A DNA stretch of 64,000 nucleotides from Chitinimonas sp036961565 (lineage in GTDB: Bacteria; Pseudomonadota; Gammaproteobacteria; Burkholderiales; Chitinimonadaceae). Below the pieces are notes generated by a model. The model ran no database searches and was not told the origin of the DNA. It saw nothing but the letters and a program-made list of their open reading frames with translations. How positions within the stretch are numbered: position 1 is the stretch's first letter; each line of letters begins with the position of its first letter. The translations under genes were made by a program, and so were the position numbers. The DNA lies in NCBI RefSeq assembly GCF_036961565.1, contig NZ_JBAMDD010000004.1, positions 62,001 through 126,000 on the forward strand. The letters are read 5' to 3'. Of this stretch, positions 1 through 8,105 are shown piece by piece.

Positions 1-2
1 AG

Positions 3-95
3 TTGGAGACCGCCATCAACTACCTCAGGCAGAAACTGGCCAGCGAGCCGATCAAGCCGCTGAAAGCCGGCGCCATCCCGCCACTCAAGCCCTGA
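3..95 (+). CDS. C-terminal end of an unidentified protein (partial)
   Basis: Thirty codons are open from the window edge in frame 3 and end in TGA at 93-95. The tail ends in a Lys/Pro-rich stretch (AGAIPPLKP). The gene begins outside the window, so the product cannot be named. A strong intrinsic terminator 22 bases downstream supports this as a real gene end. Confidence 0.5.
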   Translation: METAINYLRQKLASEPIKPLKAGAIPPLKP

Positions 96-117
96 CCACG
101 GTATCTGGCACCTTAAC

Positions 118-158
118 CGCCACCCCGCCCCATTCCCTGGGACGGGGTGGCGTTTTAT
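118..158 (+). terminator. Rho-independent terminator after the partial gene
   Basis: A perfect 10-bp stem (118-127 with 143-152) is followed by TTTTAT. It separates the upstream partial gene from tag. Confidence 0.85.
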
Positions 159-194
159 CATGCGCCTCCTCCCTCACCGATTGCCAAGACCATC

Positions 195-779
195 ATGACC
201 GAACCCTGTCGCTGTGGCTGGGCCAACCCCAAGAATCCCCGCTATCTCGCCTACCACGACGAGGAATGGGGCGTACCCTGCCACGACGAGCGTACGCTGT
301 TCGAGATGCTGAACCTGGAAGGCGCACAGGCGGGGCTATCGTGGGAGACCATACTGAACAAGCGGGACCACTACCGCGCCGCCTTCGATGGCTGGGATGC
401 CAGCAGGATAGCCGTGTACGATGACGCCAAAGTCGCTGAACTGCTGGCGAATCCGGGCATCGTGCGCAACCGCCTCAAAGTGGCTGCCGCCATCAGCAAC
501 GCCCGAGCCTGGCTGCAGCTGCAAGCCGCCGGGTCCAGCCTCGATAGCCTGCTGTGGGCCTATGTCGATGGCCAACCCCTGCAAAACAGTTTCGACAGCT
601 ACCAACATGCCCCAGCGCATACGCCTTTGTCAGACCAGATATCCAAGGATCTATCCAAGCGCGGTTTCAAGTTTGTCGGCTCCACCATCATCTACGCCTA
701 TATGCAGGCCATAGGCATGGTCAACGACCATGCCACCACCTGCTTTCGCCATCACATCGTCAAAGGACTTGCCCGATGA
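195..779 (+). CDS. tag: DNA-3-methyladenine glycosylase I
   Basis: Removes 3-methyladenine from alkylated DNA in the cytoplasm as the first step of base excision repair. The 194-residue protein covers the Tag family end to end: the N-terminal RCGW and YHDEEWG motifs carry Cys7 and His21, which with the C-terminal NDHATTC form the family's zinc snap. The helix-hairpin core (GLSWETIL; KRGFKFVGSTI) is intact. The ATG at 195 begins MTEPCRCGW and matches the family start. A GTG at 147 in frame lies inside the upstream terminator and is unlikely. The stop overlaps the next gene's ATG (ATGA), so the two are probably translated together. Confidence 0.95.
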   Translation: MTEPCRCGWANPKNPRYLAYHDEEWGVPCHDERTLFEMLNLEGAQAGLSWETILNKRDHYRAAFDGWDASRIAVYDDAKVAELLANPGIVRNRLKVAAAISNARAWLQLQAAGSSLDSLLWAYVDGQPLQNSFDSYQHAPAHTPLSDQISKDLSKRGFKFVGSTIIYAYMQAIGMVNDHATTCFRHHIVKGLAR

Positions 780-1453
780 GCCAACTGCTCGACGCCATAG
801 AAATCGAAACCCGACCCCATCCCCAATGGGCCGTCATCTGGATGCACGGCCTGGGTGCAGACGGCAACGATTTTGTCTCCATCGTGCCCGAACTGGGGCT
901 GGACGAGGCTGCTGTGCGGTTTGTGTTTCCCCACGCACCCATGATTCCGGTGACCTGCAACAACGGCTACGTCATGCGGGCCTGGTATGACATCCTGGAA
1001 CTCGATTCGATCAGCCGCCGGGTAGATGAAGCGGGCATACGCCAGAACCGTAGCGCCATCCAGGCCCTGATCGAGCGCGAGAACCAGCGCGGCATCCCCA
1101 GCGAGCGCATCATCCTGGCCGGCTTCTCGCAAGGTGGCGCCATGGCCTATAGCGTCGGCCTTACCCACCCCGACAAACTGGCCGGCATCATTGCGCTTTC
1201 CACCTACATCCCCTCCCAATCCTTGCTGGACAGCGAAAGCAGCCCTGCCAATCAGGCCACGCCGGTATTTGCAGCCCATGGCATACAGGACCCTATCGTG
1301 CCTTATGCTCTGGGAGAAGCGGCCGCCAAACAGGTCGGTACTGGCGGTCACCCCACCGAATGGCACAGCTATCGCATGCCACACTCAGTCTGCATGGAAG
1401 AAATCGTGGCGATTGGGCTGTGGCTGAAAACCAGGATGGCAGCCACCAGCTAG
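776..1453 (+). CDS. Phospholipase/carboxylesterase family alpha/beta-hydrolase
   Basis: A 225-residue cytosolic serine esterase of the YpfH/EstB-like carboxylesterase family, probably acting on short acyl esters. The catalytic triad is visible: Ser118 in GFSQGG, Asp172 in HGIQDPIVP and His203 in MPHSVCMEE, with the oxyanion motif HGLGADG at 24-30. The start ATG overlaps the tag stop by four bases. Its stop TAG overlaps the stop of the convergent reductase gene, so no terminator fits between them. The exact substrate cannot be read from sequence. Confidence 0.9.
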   Translation: MSQLLDAIEIETRPHPQWAVIWMHGLGADGNDFVSIVPELGLDEAAVRFVFPHAPMIPVTCNNGYVMRAWYDILELDSISRRVDEAGIRQNRSAIQALIERENQRGIPSERIILAGFSQGGAMAYSVGLTHPDKLAGIIALSTYIPSQSLLDSESSPANQATPVFAAHGIQDPIVPYALGEAAAKQVGTGGHPTEWHSYRMPHSVCMEEIVAIGLWLKTRMAATS

Positions 1454-2454
1454 ACCAAGGTGCTTGGAGACAGGCGAGGCGAGCCCTCGCCCGCCTGCTC
1501 GGCCACATGAATAGCCGCCATCACCCGCTCGCACCGGGGCGCACTGGCACCCTGGCTGGCCGCCAGCGCGACCACGGCACCTTGCAGATACACCACCTCG
1601 GTTAACCGGCCCTGTTGCAGGTCTTCCCACATGGAAGAACGCGCCAACGGGTCTATGGTCAGCATGGATGCCGCTACACGGCGGAACAAGGGCGTAGGCA
1701 AGCGTAGTAAATGGGGGATAAGCCAGGCCGGAACCCGGCTGACCTTGGCCGGCCGTATCCCCGCCCGTTTCATCGCATGCAGGGCTTCATCCATCATGCC
1801 AGCCAGCAGGCACCGCCAGGCGCGCGCCTGTAGCTGCTCCAGCAAGGGCACCCCCGCCAGGGCATTAAGCGCGTTATTCAAGTTAAGCAGGAGCTTGCCC
1901 CACTGCACCGCAGCCATATCCGCATAAGCCCGGCATGCCAAGCCCTCGCAAGCCAATAGGTCGGCCAGACCCGGCACTGTGTCCGCAATCGCCAGCTCGC
2001 CTTCACTACCCCGGTGAAAACGCCCCTCGCCCTGCTGCAACACATTGAATGGCACCATGCCTGCCAGCACCTGCTGGTCCGGCAAGGCCTGCGCCAGCAG
2101 CTCCGCATTGCCTACACCATTCTGCAGGCTGACCACTACAGTCCCAGACCGGGCGTGCCGGGCAATCTCCGCTGCAATCACCGGGCTGGCCGCGCTTTTC
2201 ACGGTCACCAGCACGATATCCGCCTCGGCCAGGACGGCGGGGTCGCTTGACAGCCGTAAGGCAGCCGCAGCCAGTTGTCGGCTACGCCCCTGGTAGTCTG
2301 TCACCCTCAGGCCATGCTCCTGCAACTGTGCGGCCATGCCGGGGCGCAGCAGAAAGGTCACCTTACGGCCTCGCAGCGCCAGGCAGGCACCCACATAGCA
2401 GCCCACACTGCCGGCACCTGCAATCACGATATGGGGAGCAACAGGCAAAGACAT
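1450..2454 (-). CDS. Ketopantoate reductase family protein (PanE/ApbA-like)
   Basis: Likely an NADPH-dependent 2-dehydropantoate 2-reductase, the second step of pantothenate/CoA synthesis. The 334-residue protein opens with a Rossmann dinucleotide motif GAGSVG (13-18). VQWGKLLLNLNNALNAL contains the Lys and Asn positions typical of the PanE C-terminal domain. The chosen start (MSLPVAPH) puts the glycine motif at the usual distance; an in-frame opening of 42 codons upstream has no family-like sequence. Many genomes carry several PanE paralogues with other substrates, so the symbol is withheld. Confidence 0.85.
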   Translation of the reverse strand: MSLPVAPHIVIAGAGSVGCYVGACLALRGRKVTFLLRPGMAAQLQEHGLRVTDYQGRSRQLAAAALRLSSDPAVLAEADIVLVTVKSAASPVIAAEIARHARSGTVVVSLQNGVGNAELLAQALPDQQVLAGMVPFNVLQQGEGRFHRGSEGELAIADTVPGLADLLACEGLACRAYADMAAVQWGKLLLNLNNALNALAGVPLLEQLQARAWRCLLAGMMDEALHAMKRAGIRPAKVSRVPAWLIPHLLRLPTPLFRRVAASMLTIDPLARSSMWEDLQQGRLTEVVYLQGAVVALAASQGASAPRCERVMAAIHVAEQAGEGSPRLSPSTLV

Positions 2455-2584
2455 AGTGCGAGACTCCAAGCTAGTAATACCGCGAACAAAGCACTTTGCC
2501 CGGTTTGGTGGGCAGCGCTTGCTCCAGATGGCCGGATTGTGGACCAGCCTGGCAAGCCAGCGCTTGAACGATACCGCCACGCAT

Positions 2585-2608
2585 GAAAAAACCGACCCGC
2601 AGGTCGGT
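2585..2608 (-). terminator. Intrinsic terminator of the PilZ-like gene
   Basis: Seven-base stem ACCGACC/GGTCGGT followed on the minus strand by a run of six T. It lies 15 bases past the stop of the leftward gene. Confidence 0.85.
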
Positions 2609-2622
2609 TTCAGGCTGGCTAC

Positions 2623-4344
2623 TTAAGCGTCTCGCCGCATCAGTTCTATCATGGCCCAGATCCAGTCCGGACCCTTTTCCAGGGTCTCACCTATGCGCAC
2701 CACAAATATCTTGTCGCGTGCAGTCACCTGGTACAAGCGGCCGGGCGCGTAATCGGCCGAATGGATCAGCAGGGTATTGGCACGTTTACCCTCGCCCAGA
2801 TAGGGAATGTAGAGACCGCTCTTGGGCAGGGTCAAGCCCACCGTATCTATTCCCTCCACCGCAGACATGCTGACCGCCCGCTCCGGTTCCAGCGACTTCA
2901 TGCTGGAGGCTACCGGTGTAGAACTCAATATCTGCACGCCGGCATAGAGCTGCTCACCATTGATACGGTTGAGCCGCCTGATGACGGCTATCATCCAGCT
3001 GTCCTGCTCATGGTTACGCAAGGCCAGCAATACCCCCAAGCGCACCCAATCATGCCCTTCCAGCGGCAGCACTGCCCCAAAGCCACCCGCCGACTGGTTC
3101 TCCACTATCCACTCATCGTGGTCTATGGTCTTGGCCTTGTTCACATAAGCGTGGTTGCGGGCTTGTGCCATGGCCAGCTTCTGCTTGGTACGATCCGTCA
3201 CATAGCCATAGAGCTTCATATCCATGACTTCGTCGTTGTCCGGCGCAGTGCGGGCGCTGGAGCGCAGCATGGCGCGCTCGTCGTCAAAGCGGATGGCGGT
3301 AAAGATATTGGAAAGGCCCGACGTGACCTGCACCAGCTTGCTGACCTTGGTACGCTCGCTGCGACCCAGTTGCTGGTTACGTTCACGCGACCAGAGTATC
3401 TCCAGCTGCCGCAGGAAGTCGAGACAGGCCGGCATGCGCGCATCATCGCCCAGGCCCAGGCGCGCAGGCGTGTCGCCGGCTTCCAGCTGGCTGATGACCT
3501 TGGCCATCTCGGCCAGCAATTCGCCCACGCCCCAAAACCGCAGCATCTCGCCTTCTATGGCTTCATGTATCTTGGCCGGGCCACTGGGCTCGCCCAGATT
3601 GACGCAGAACTGATGCACACCCTCGCGGTACTTGCGCTCCACCTGCACCTGCCGCGACCATAGCATCAGCCAACGGTCTGCCCAATCGTACTGGCGCAGA
3701 TTGAAATTGCCGTTGTTGAGCGTCGCCAGCATCTGTATGCGTATGAACTCGTCAGTACAGGATGTCGTCTGGCTCTCCTGCTCGGAATAGAGCCGGAAGG
3801 AATGGCTGTCCACCCCACTGAGTTCCGCCAGCCTATACAGTTGGTTGGCTGCTGCCCACAGGGTGGCGGGTGGGCTCTGAAAGCGGAAGTAGTGCCACTT
3901 CACCTGTATACCCACATAGTGCAAGGCACGCGCCAGCATCAGGCCGCTGGCTTGCAGAAAGCCGGCCTCCTCTTCAGGGCTGGGCTCTTCCAATCGCACA
4001 AAGGGGTGGTAGGCTGCCAGCATCGCACGGGCAAACCCCACAACCTCATTCCACAGCTTTTCCTCTACAGCCTTGCCCGCACGGGGATTCTGGATGTACT
4101 GCTGTTTTACCTGGTCAAAGGTGGGCTGAATTTTCTCGTCTATCACGAACAACGATTGCAGGGTATTGAGTGAGATACCCTCGCGCCCCTCGATCCGCCC
4201 TATCATTTCCCGCACAGCCAGCAACTGACCAGCGATATCCTGCTGGCGGATCTCCTTCATCCAGTTCGTTGCGGTACGCGGATCTCCCAAGGGATCCGAC
4301 TCCCGCTTGACCATACCGCTAAGGGATTCAAATAAGCGACGCAT
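2623..4344 (-). CDS. Large PilZ-like protein, possible c-di-GMP effector
   Basis: A 573-residue cytoplasmic protein with no signal peptide or membrane segment. Residues 1-320 are helical and carry no motif I recognise. In the C-terminal part, ENQSAGGFG (415-423) fits the PilZ consensus N-x-S-x-x-G (Asn416, Ser418, Gly421) and is followed by a beta-rich stretch ending near YAGVQILSS, as in PilZ barrels. An obvious RxxxR motif before it is not seen, so nucleotide binding is uncertain. The start ATG overlaps the stop of the STAS-like gene (TGATG), implying coupled translation. The family looks widespread in betaproteobacteria but is poorly characterised. Confidence 0.7.
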   Translation of the reverse strand: MRRLFESLSGMVKRESDPLGDPRTATNWMKEIRQQDIAGQLLAVREMIGRIEGREGISLNTLQSLFVIDEKIQPTFDQVKQQYIQNPRAGKAVEEKLWNEVVGFARAMLAAYHPFVRLEEPSPEEEAGFLQASGLMLARALHYVGIQVKWHYFRFQSPPATLWAAANQLYRLAELSGVDSHSFRLYSEQESQTTSCTDEFIRIQMLATLNNGNFNLRQYDWADRWLMLWSRQVQVERKYREGVHQFCVNLGEPSGPAKIHEAIEGEMLRFWGVGELLAEMAKVISQLEAGDTPARLGLGDDARMPACLDFLRQLEILWSRERNQQLGRSERTKVSKLVQVTSGLSNIFTAIRFDDERAMLRSSARTAPDNDEVMDMKLYGYVTDRTKQKLAMAQARNHAYVNKAKTIDHDEWIVENQSAGGFGAVLPLEGHDWVRLGVLLALRNHEQDSWMIAVIRRLNRINGEQLYAGVQILSSTPVASSMKSLEPERAVSMSAVEGIDTVGLTLPKSGLYIPYLGEGKRANTLLIHSADYAPGRLYQVTARDKIFVVRIGETLEKGPDWIWAMIELMRRDA

Positions 4345-4706
4345 CAGCCAGGTACCGGCGTATTTTCCAGCAGCCAGGCCTCGGCCTGCCGCCCGTTTTC
4401 AAACACCTGTACTTCGCTCTCTACAAACAGACGCGCAAGCCAGGTGGCCCAGGTAGTCCATTGATCGGTAGTGACGATGGCAATACACCCAAAGTCTGTC
4501 GCATGCTCGCGGGTAAAGCGTATTTCCTCCCACACTACATCCAGGGTGTAGCCCAGCATTTCCGTCAGGTCGAGCAGCAGGTTGGGTTTGCCGTGAAACT
4601 GCAGCTCATACAGCACGTTTTCTTCAAATTCGCGATAATCCGCCAGGGTGAATTCCCCGGCTACCGTAGCCAGCACGCAGTGAGCTTTGTGTTCAATGGC
4701 GATCAT
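4344..4706 (-). CDS. STAS/SpoIIAA-like domain protein
   Basis: A single-domain protein of 120 residues resembling the SpoIIAA-like/DUF3478 group: an N-terminal beta pair (VLATVAGEFTLADY), a central LLLDLTEM strand and a C-terminal FENGRQAEAWL helix. Such domains act as protein-binding or lipid-binding modules. Its stop codon overlaps the start of the PilZ-like gene, so the two very likely work together, perhaps as partner and effector. The ATG at 4706 (MIAIEH) is preferred; a further 26 codons upstream remain open but look non-coding. Confidence 0.75.
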   Translation of the reverse strand: MIAIEHKAHCVLATVAGEFTLADYREFEENVLYELQFHGKPNLLLDLTEMLGYTLDVVWEEIRFTREHATDFGCIAIVTTDQWTTWATWLARLFVESEVQVFENGRQAEAWLLENTPVPG

Positions 4707-4809
4707 CCCGGTTTCCTTGATAGGTGTCCGTACAGTTAGACCGCACTGCCGTGGTGGCAATGCATGCCCCAATGGTAACCCCATTATGACTTTGTTATAG
4801 CCATCGGGT

Positions 4810-5190
4810 TCAGCTAACTTCCAGTACCACGAAGGCCACCACCGACCCGCGCTCGTCGCTGAGGGACAAATGGGCGCGACCTATGCCCCGCTGTTGCAGC
4901 AGGCCAGCAATCGCCTCATCGAAACCCAGCCCCGGCCGCCCTGCCGCATCATGGGTAATCCAGATACCAGCCAGGGTAACCGGCGGCCGTATGCCCGTGC
5001 CCAAAGCCTTGGCAAAGGCTTCCTTGGCCGCCCAGCGCTTGGCCAGGAAACGGGCCTTGTCCGTCGCCAGCGCCAGCTCCTGCTGTTCCGGCAGCGACAA
5101 TAGACGATCGGCAAAGCGCTGCCTATGCCTGTCGTAGGCCACGCCTATGCGGGCGATGTCGATAAGGTCGGTGCCTATGCCGTAAATCAT
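4810..5190 (-). CDS. acpS: Holo-[acyl-carrier-protein] synthase
   Basis: Transfers the 4'-phosphopantetheine arm of CoA to apo-ACP, activating fatty acid synthesis. At 126 residues it is the family length. It carries the Mg-binding Asp in GIGTDLIDI (4-12) and the second signature RWAAKEAFAKALGTG. Its ATG overlaps the recO stop, as in a co-translated pair. In many proteobacteria pdxJ sits between recO and acpS; here it is missing from this spot and found at 25.7 kb. Confidence 0.95.
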   Translation of the reverse strand: MIYGIGTDLIDIARIGVAYDRHRQRFADRLLSLPEQQELALATDKARFLAKRWAAKEAFAKALGTGIRPPVTLAGIWITHDAAGRPGLGFDEAIAGLLQQRGIGRAHLSLSDERGSVVAFVVLEVS

Positions 5191-5924
5191 CAGAGTTTGT
5201 GCAGGTCGCGCAGTATCTTGCGGGTATGTAGCGGCGCCTCACCCAGCAACTCCGCCAGCAGCACCCGCATCAAATGCTTGGCCTGCTGCGCAGCCTGGGG
5301 CTCGTTGTAATCGCCACTGGCCATGGCCGCAAGGCTGCGGCCAGACAGCGGCACCCCCAAGCCCGAGGGCAAATTGAAGGCCGGCACGATGCCTCGCCCT
5401 GCCATAAAGCGATACTCCCCATCCTTGCTGATGGACTGGCCCGCAGCATCCTTGTCCAGCGCAAAGCCGTAGCCCATTTCAGTCAGCAAGGTCAGCTCAA
5501 AGCGGCGTAGTATGGGCTCGACCTCCTGCGGGCATTGCGCCAGGGCACGCACAGCCCGGCCATAGGCATCAAACAAGCCAGGATGGGCATCTTCACGTGG
5601 CAGCAGCTTGAGCAGCAATTCATTGAGGTAGAAACCGCAGATCAGCGGCAAGCCCGCCAGCTGCGGCACCCCGCCTTGCCATTCCGCAGCATGCAGGGTT
5701 TTCAGGTCGCCCGTGCCAAACCACGATGCCTCCAGCGGCTGAAACGCCAGCAGACTGCCGCGCAAGCCCGAGGTCGGCCTGCGCGCGCCGCGCGCCACCA
5801 GCGCAACCCGCCCCTGCTGCCTGCTCAATACCTCAATGATCAGGCTGGTTTCCTTGTAGGGATAGCTGTGCAGCAGCCAGCAAGGGGCTGCCTCCACACG
5901 CTGCTTGCTGCGGGCAAAACTCAT
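5190..5924 (-). CDS. recO: DNA repair protein RecO
   Basis: Mediator that loads RecA onto SSB-coated single-stranded DNA in the RecFOR gap-repair pathway. The 244-residue protein has the N-terminal OB-fold region (CWLLHSYPYKETSLIIEVLSR, here split as HSYPYKE and SLIIEVL), an ARGARRPTS loop and the helical C-terminal domain with FYLNELLLKLLPRED. It lies 21 bases after era and overlaps acpS by one base, in the usual era-recO-acpS order. Confidence 0.93.
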   Translation of the reverse strand: MSFARSKQRVEAAPCWLLHSYPYKETSLIIEVLSRQQGRVALVARGARRPTSGLRGSLLAFQPLEASWFGTGDLKTLHAAEWQGGVPQLAGLPLICGFYLNELLLKLLPREDAHPGLFDAYGRAVRALAQCPQEVEPILRRFELTLLTEMGYGFALDKDAAGQSISKDGEYRFMAGRGIVPAFNLPSGLGVPLSGRSLAAMASGDYNEPQAAQQAKHLMRVLLAELLGEAPLHTRKILRDLHKL

Positions 5925-5945
5925 CGTGCCGCCATCCGAGCAGGC

Positions 5946-6839
5946 TTACTCGTAACCGAACTGGCGCACCAGGCGGGTATCGTCGGCCCACCCACTCTTC
6001 ACTTTAACGAAGACTTCCAGATAGACCTTGCAGTCGAACATCTTCTCCATGTCCGTCCGGGCCTGGGTGGAGATTTCCTTGAGTTTCTCACCCCCGGCGC
6101 CAATCACGATGGCCTTTTGCGCATCGCGATCCACCAGGATGGCCGCATGGATGCGGCACAGATTGCCCTCTTCCTGGTACTGCTCAATCTCCACCGTGGT
6201 GGAGTAAGGCAGTTCATCACCCACCAGGCGGAAGATCTTCTCGCGTATCAGTTCAGATGCCAGGAAGCGCTGACTCCTATCCGTCACCTGGTCTTCTTCA
6301 TACATGGGCGCGCCTTCAGGCAGCAGCGGCTTGATCGCATCAATCAGGACGTCCACCTTCATGATCTTCTTGGCCGAGATCGGCACAATCGCATGGAAGG
6401 CAAACTGGCTGGACATGCGCTGGATAAACGGCAACAACTGCCCTTTGTCCTTGAGCAGGTCGGCCTTGTTGAGCACCAGGATGACGGGGCGATGCTTGGG
6501 TAGCAACTTCATCACCTCGATATCACGCGCATCGAACTTGCTGGCCTCGATCACGAACAGCACCACATCCACGTCAGACAAGGTGGTGGTGACGCCACGA
6601 TTCATGGCGTCGTTCAGGGCGCTTTTGTACTTGGTCTGGAAACCTGGGGTGTCCACAAACACAAACTGGGCATCGGCATCAGTACGTATGCCGGTGATAC
6701 GGTGGCGGGTAGTCTGCGCCTTGCGCGAGACGATGCTGATCTTCTGACCTATCAGCCGGTTCAGCAGGGTGGACTTGCCAACGTTGGGACGGCCAACGAT
6801 GGCGATAAAGCCGGTATGGAACGGTGTTGCTTCGGTCAT
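5946..6839 (-). CDS. era: GTPase Era
   Basis: Essential GTPase that binds the 3' end of 16S rRNA and checks 30S maturation. Of 297 residues. The P-loop GRPNVGKS lies at 16-23, DTPGF is G3 and NKAD is G4; the C-terminal KH domain contains VIGAGGEKLKEIS. The ATG overlaps the rnc stop by four bases, so rnc and era are co-translated, the ancestral proteobacterial arrangement. Confidence 0.97.
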   Translation of the reverse strand: MTEATPFHTGFIAIVGRPNVGKSTLLNRLIGQKISIVSRKAQTTRHRITGIRTDADAQFVFVDTPGFQTKYKSALNDAMNRGVTTTLSDVDVVLFVIEASKFDARDIEVMKLLPKHRPVILVLNKADLLKDKGQLLPFIQRMSSQFAFHAIVPISAKKIMKVDVLIDAIKPLLPEGAPMYEEDQVTDRSQRFLASELIREKIFRLVGDELPYSTTVEIEQYQEEGNLCRIHAAILVDRDAQKAIVIGAGGEKLKEISTQARTDMEKMFDCKVYLEVFVKVKSGWADDTRLVRQFGYE

Positions 6840-7531
6840 GACTTATGCGCTTTCCTGACATTAGGCAGGGTGGATAGCGCGCGGGTTGCGGCCTCCTGCT
6901 CGGCGGCCCGACGGCTGGCGCCTTCGCCGTTGCTGGCGAGATCGAGATCGGCAATACGGCATTCCACAACGAAATGCTGATCATGCGCCTCGCCGCGCTG
7001 GCTGACTATACGATATTGCGGCAAGGCCATACGGCGGGCTTGCAACCACTCCTGCAACTTGGTCTTGCTATCCTTGCCATGCGTTTCCGGATCAATCGCC
7101 GCAATCTTGGGGCCAATCAAGGCAGTAATCGTCTCTCGTGCAGCTTCGAAGCCTGCATCCAGGCAGACTGCGGCAAAGATGGCTTCCAAGGTATCGGCCA
7201 GGATAGACGGACGCTGGTAACCCCCGCTACGCGCCTCGCCGTCACCGAGGCGCAGGTATTCGGACAGCAGCAGATCCTGCGCCAACTCCGCCAAGGTTTC
7301 CTTTTTGACCATGCTGGCACGCAGCCGGGATAACTCCCCTTCGCTACGCTCTGGAAATGCATCAAACAGCAGCCTGGCCACGACAGCATTGAGTATGCTG
7401 TCGCCAAGAAACTCCAGCCGCTCGTTGTGCGGCACCCCATAGCTGCGATGGGTCAGGGCTTGCTGCAGCAGACGGGCATCGGCAAAACGATGGGTCAGCG
7501 CCAGCTCAAGCCGGGTGAAATCAGCACTCAC
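6836..7531 (-). CDS. rnc: Ribonuclease III
   Basis: Cuts double-stranded RNA in rRNA processing and mRNA turnover. Of 231 residues. The RNase III signature NERLEFLGDSIL (36-47) carries Glu40 and Asp44; a second acidic pair follows in LADTLEAIFAAV. The C-terminal double-stranded-RNA-binding domain starts near DSKTKLQEWLQ. It overlaps the DUF4845 gene by four bases and era by four. Two stable hairpins upstream of this operon segment (8008-8091) might be RNase III targets for autoregulation. Confidence 0.97.
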   Translation of the reverse strand: MSADFTRLELALTHRFADARLLQQALTHRSYGVPHNERLEFLGDSILNAVVARLLFDAFPERSEGELSRLRASMVKKETLAELAQDLLLSEYLRLGDGEARSGGYQRPSILADTLEAIFAAVCLDAGFEAARETITALIGPKIAAIDPETHGKDSKTKLQEWLQARRMALPQYRIVSQRGEAHDQHFVVECRIADLDLASNGEGASRRAAEQEAATRALSTLPNVRKAHKS

Positions 7532-7896
7532 TCGCCGCCACCGCTACCGCCACGCTCTTCGACACTGTAGTCCAACACTAGGCTGGCATTGCCCATCAAG
7601 GGAATAACGCGCTGATAGTTGACAGATATGGTCGTACCGCTCTGATCCTGAACAATGTCCAAGTCCTCTGACGTAAGGGATTGAATATTCTCAATCGTAG
7701 CCCGCCGCTCGAAGGCTTCACGTATTTCGCCAAGGGGCGCTCCAGCCTTCTCTTTGGCAATACCTTTCAGGGCAGACTTAACGCCAAAGTACTCCGTGTA
7801 GGCGGGCACCAACTTCAGACCCAGAATCAAGCCACCCCCCAGGATAATGCCCCATGCCATCAGGTTGATCAGGCTCAAGCCCTTTTGTTTACGCAT
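7528..7896 (-). CDS. DUF4845 membrane-anchored protein
   Basis: A 122-residue protein with a short basic N-terminus (MRKQKG) and one membrane segment (LINLMAWGIILGGGLILGL). The periplasmic domain contains SLTSEDLDIVQ, and the tail is Gly-rich. It occupies the place between lepB and rnc where betaproteobacteria commonly have DUF4845. Function is unknown; the position suggests a link to protein export or envelope quality control. The start at 7896 puts the basic residues just before the membrane segment; eight more codons upstream are open. Confidence 0.85.
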   Translation of the reverse strand: MRKQKGLSLINLMAWGIILGGGLILGLKLVPAYTEYFGVKSALKGIAKEKAGAPLGEIREAFERRATIENIQSLTSEDLDIVQDQSGTTISVNYQRVIPLMGNASLVLDYSVEERGGSGGGE

Positions 7897-8007
7897 GCTT
7901 TCATTCTCCGATATACGCAAATCGCGCTAGTCTGGCGCCATTCTAGAGCCTGCCATGAACTATTTCACCATTGCTGTGGCATAAAGTTCGCACTCGACAA
8001 GATGCAA

Positions 8008-8091
8008 ATCGCTTGCCAGGTTGATCATGGCAAGCGATGTCTTGATCCAGCGGGCGCTGCGCACTGTCATGCCCGGTGGCCAACAGTGCGC
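8008..8091. other. Two strong hairpins between lepB and the DUF4845-rnc genes
   Basis: The first is a perfect 11-bp inverted repeat (8008-8018 with 8028-8038). The second is a 9-bp repeat (8059-8067 with 8083-8091). Neither is followed by a T-run on either strand. On the leftward transcript they lie 3' of DUF4845 and 5' of lepB's end, since lepB stops at 8106; read-through from lepB into DUF4845-rnc would carry both. Confidence 0.6.
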
Positions 8092-8105
8092 GTCAGCTCA
8101 CGATA

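Noticed and set aside
554..775. Longer N-terminus for the esterase
   Set aside because: The frame runs through tag and lacks family sequence. The ATG at 776 overlaps the tag stop and begins right before the hydrolase fold.
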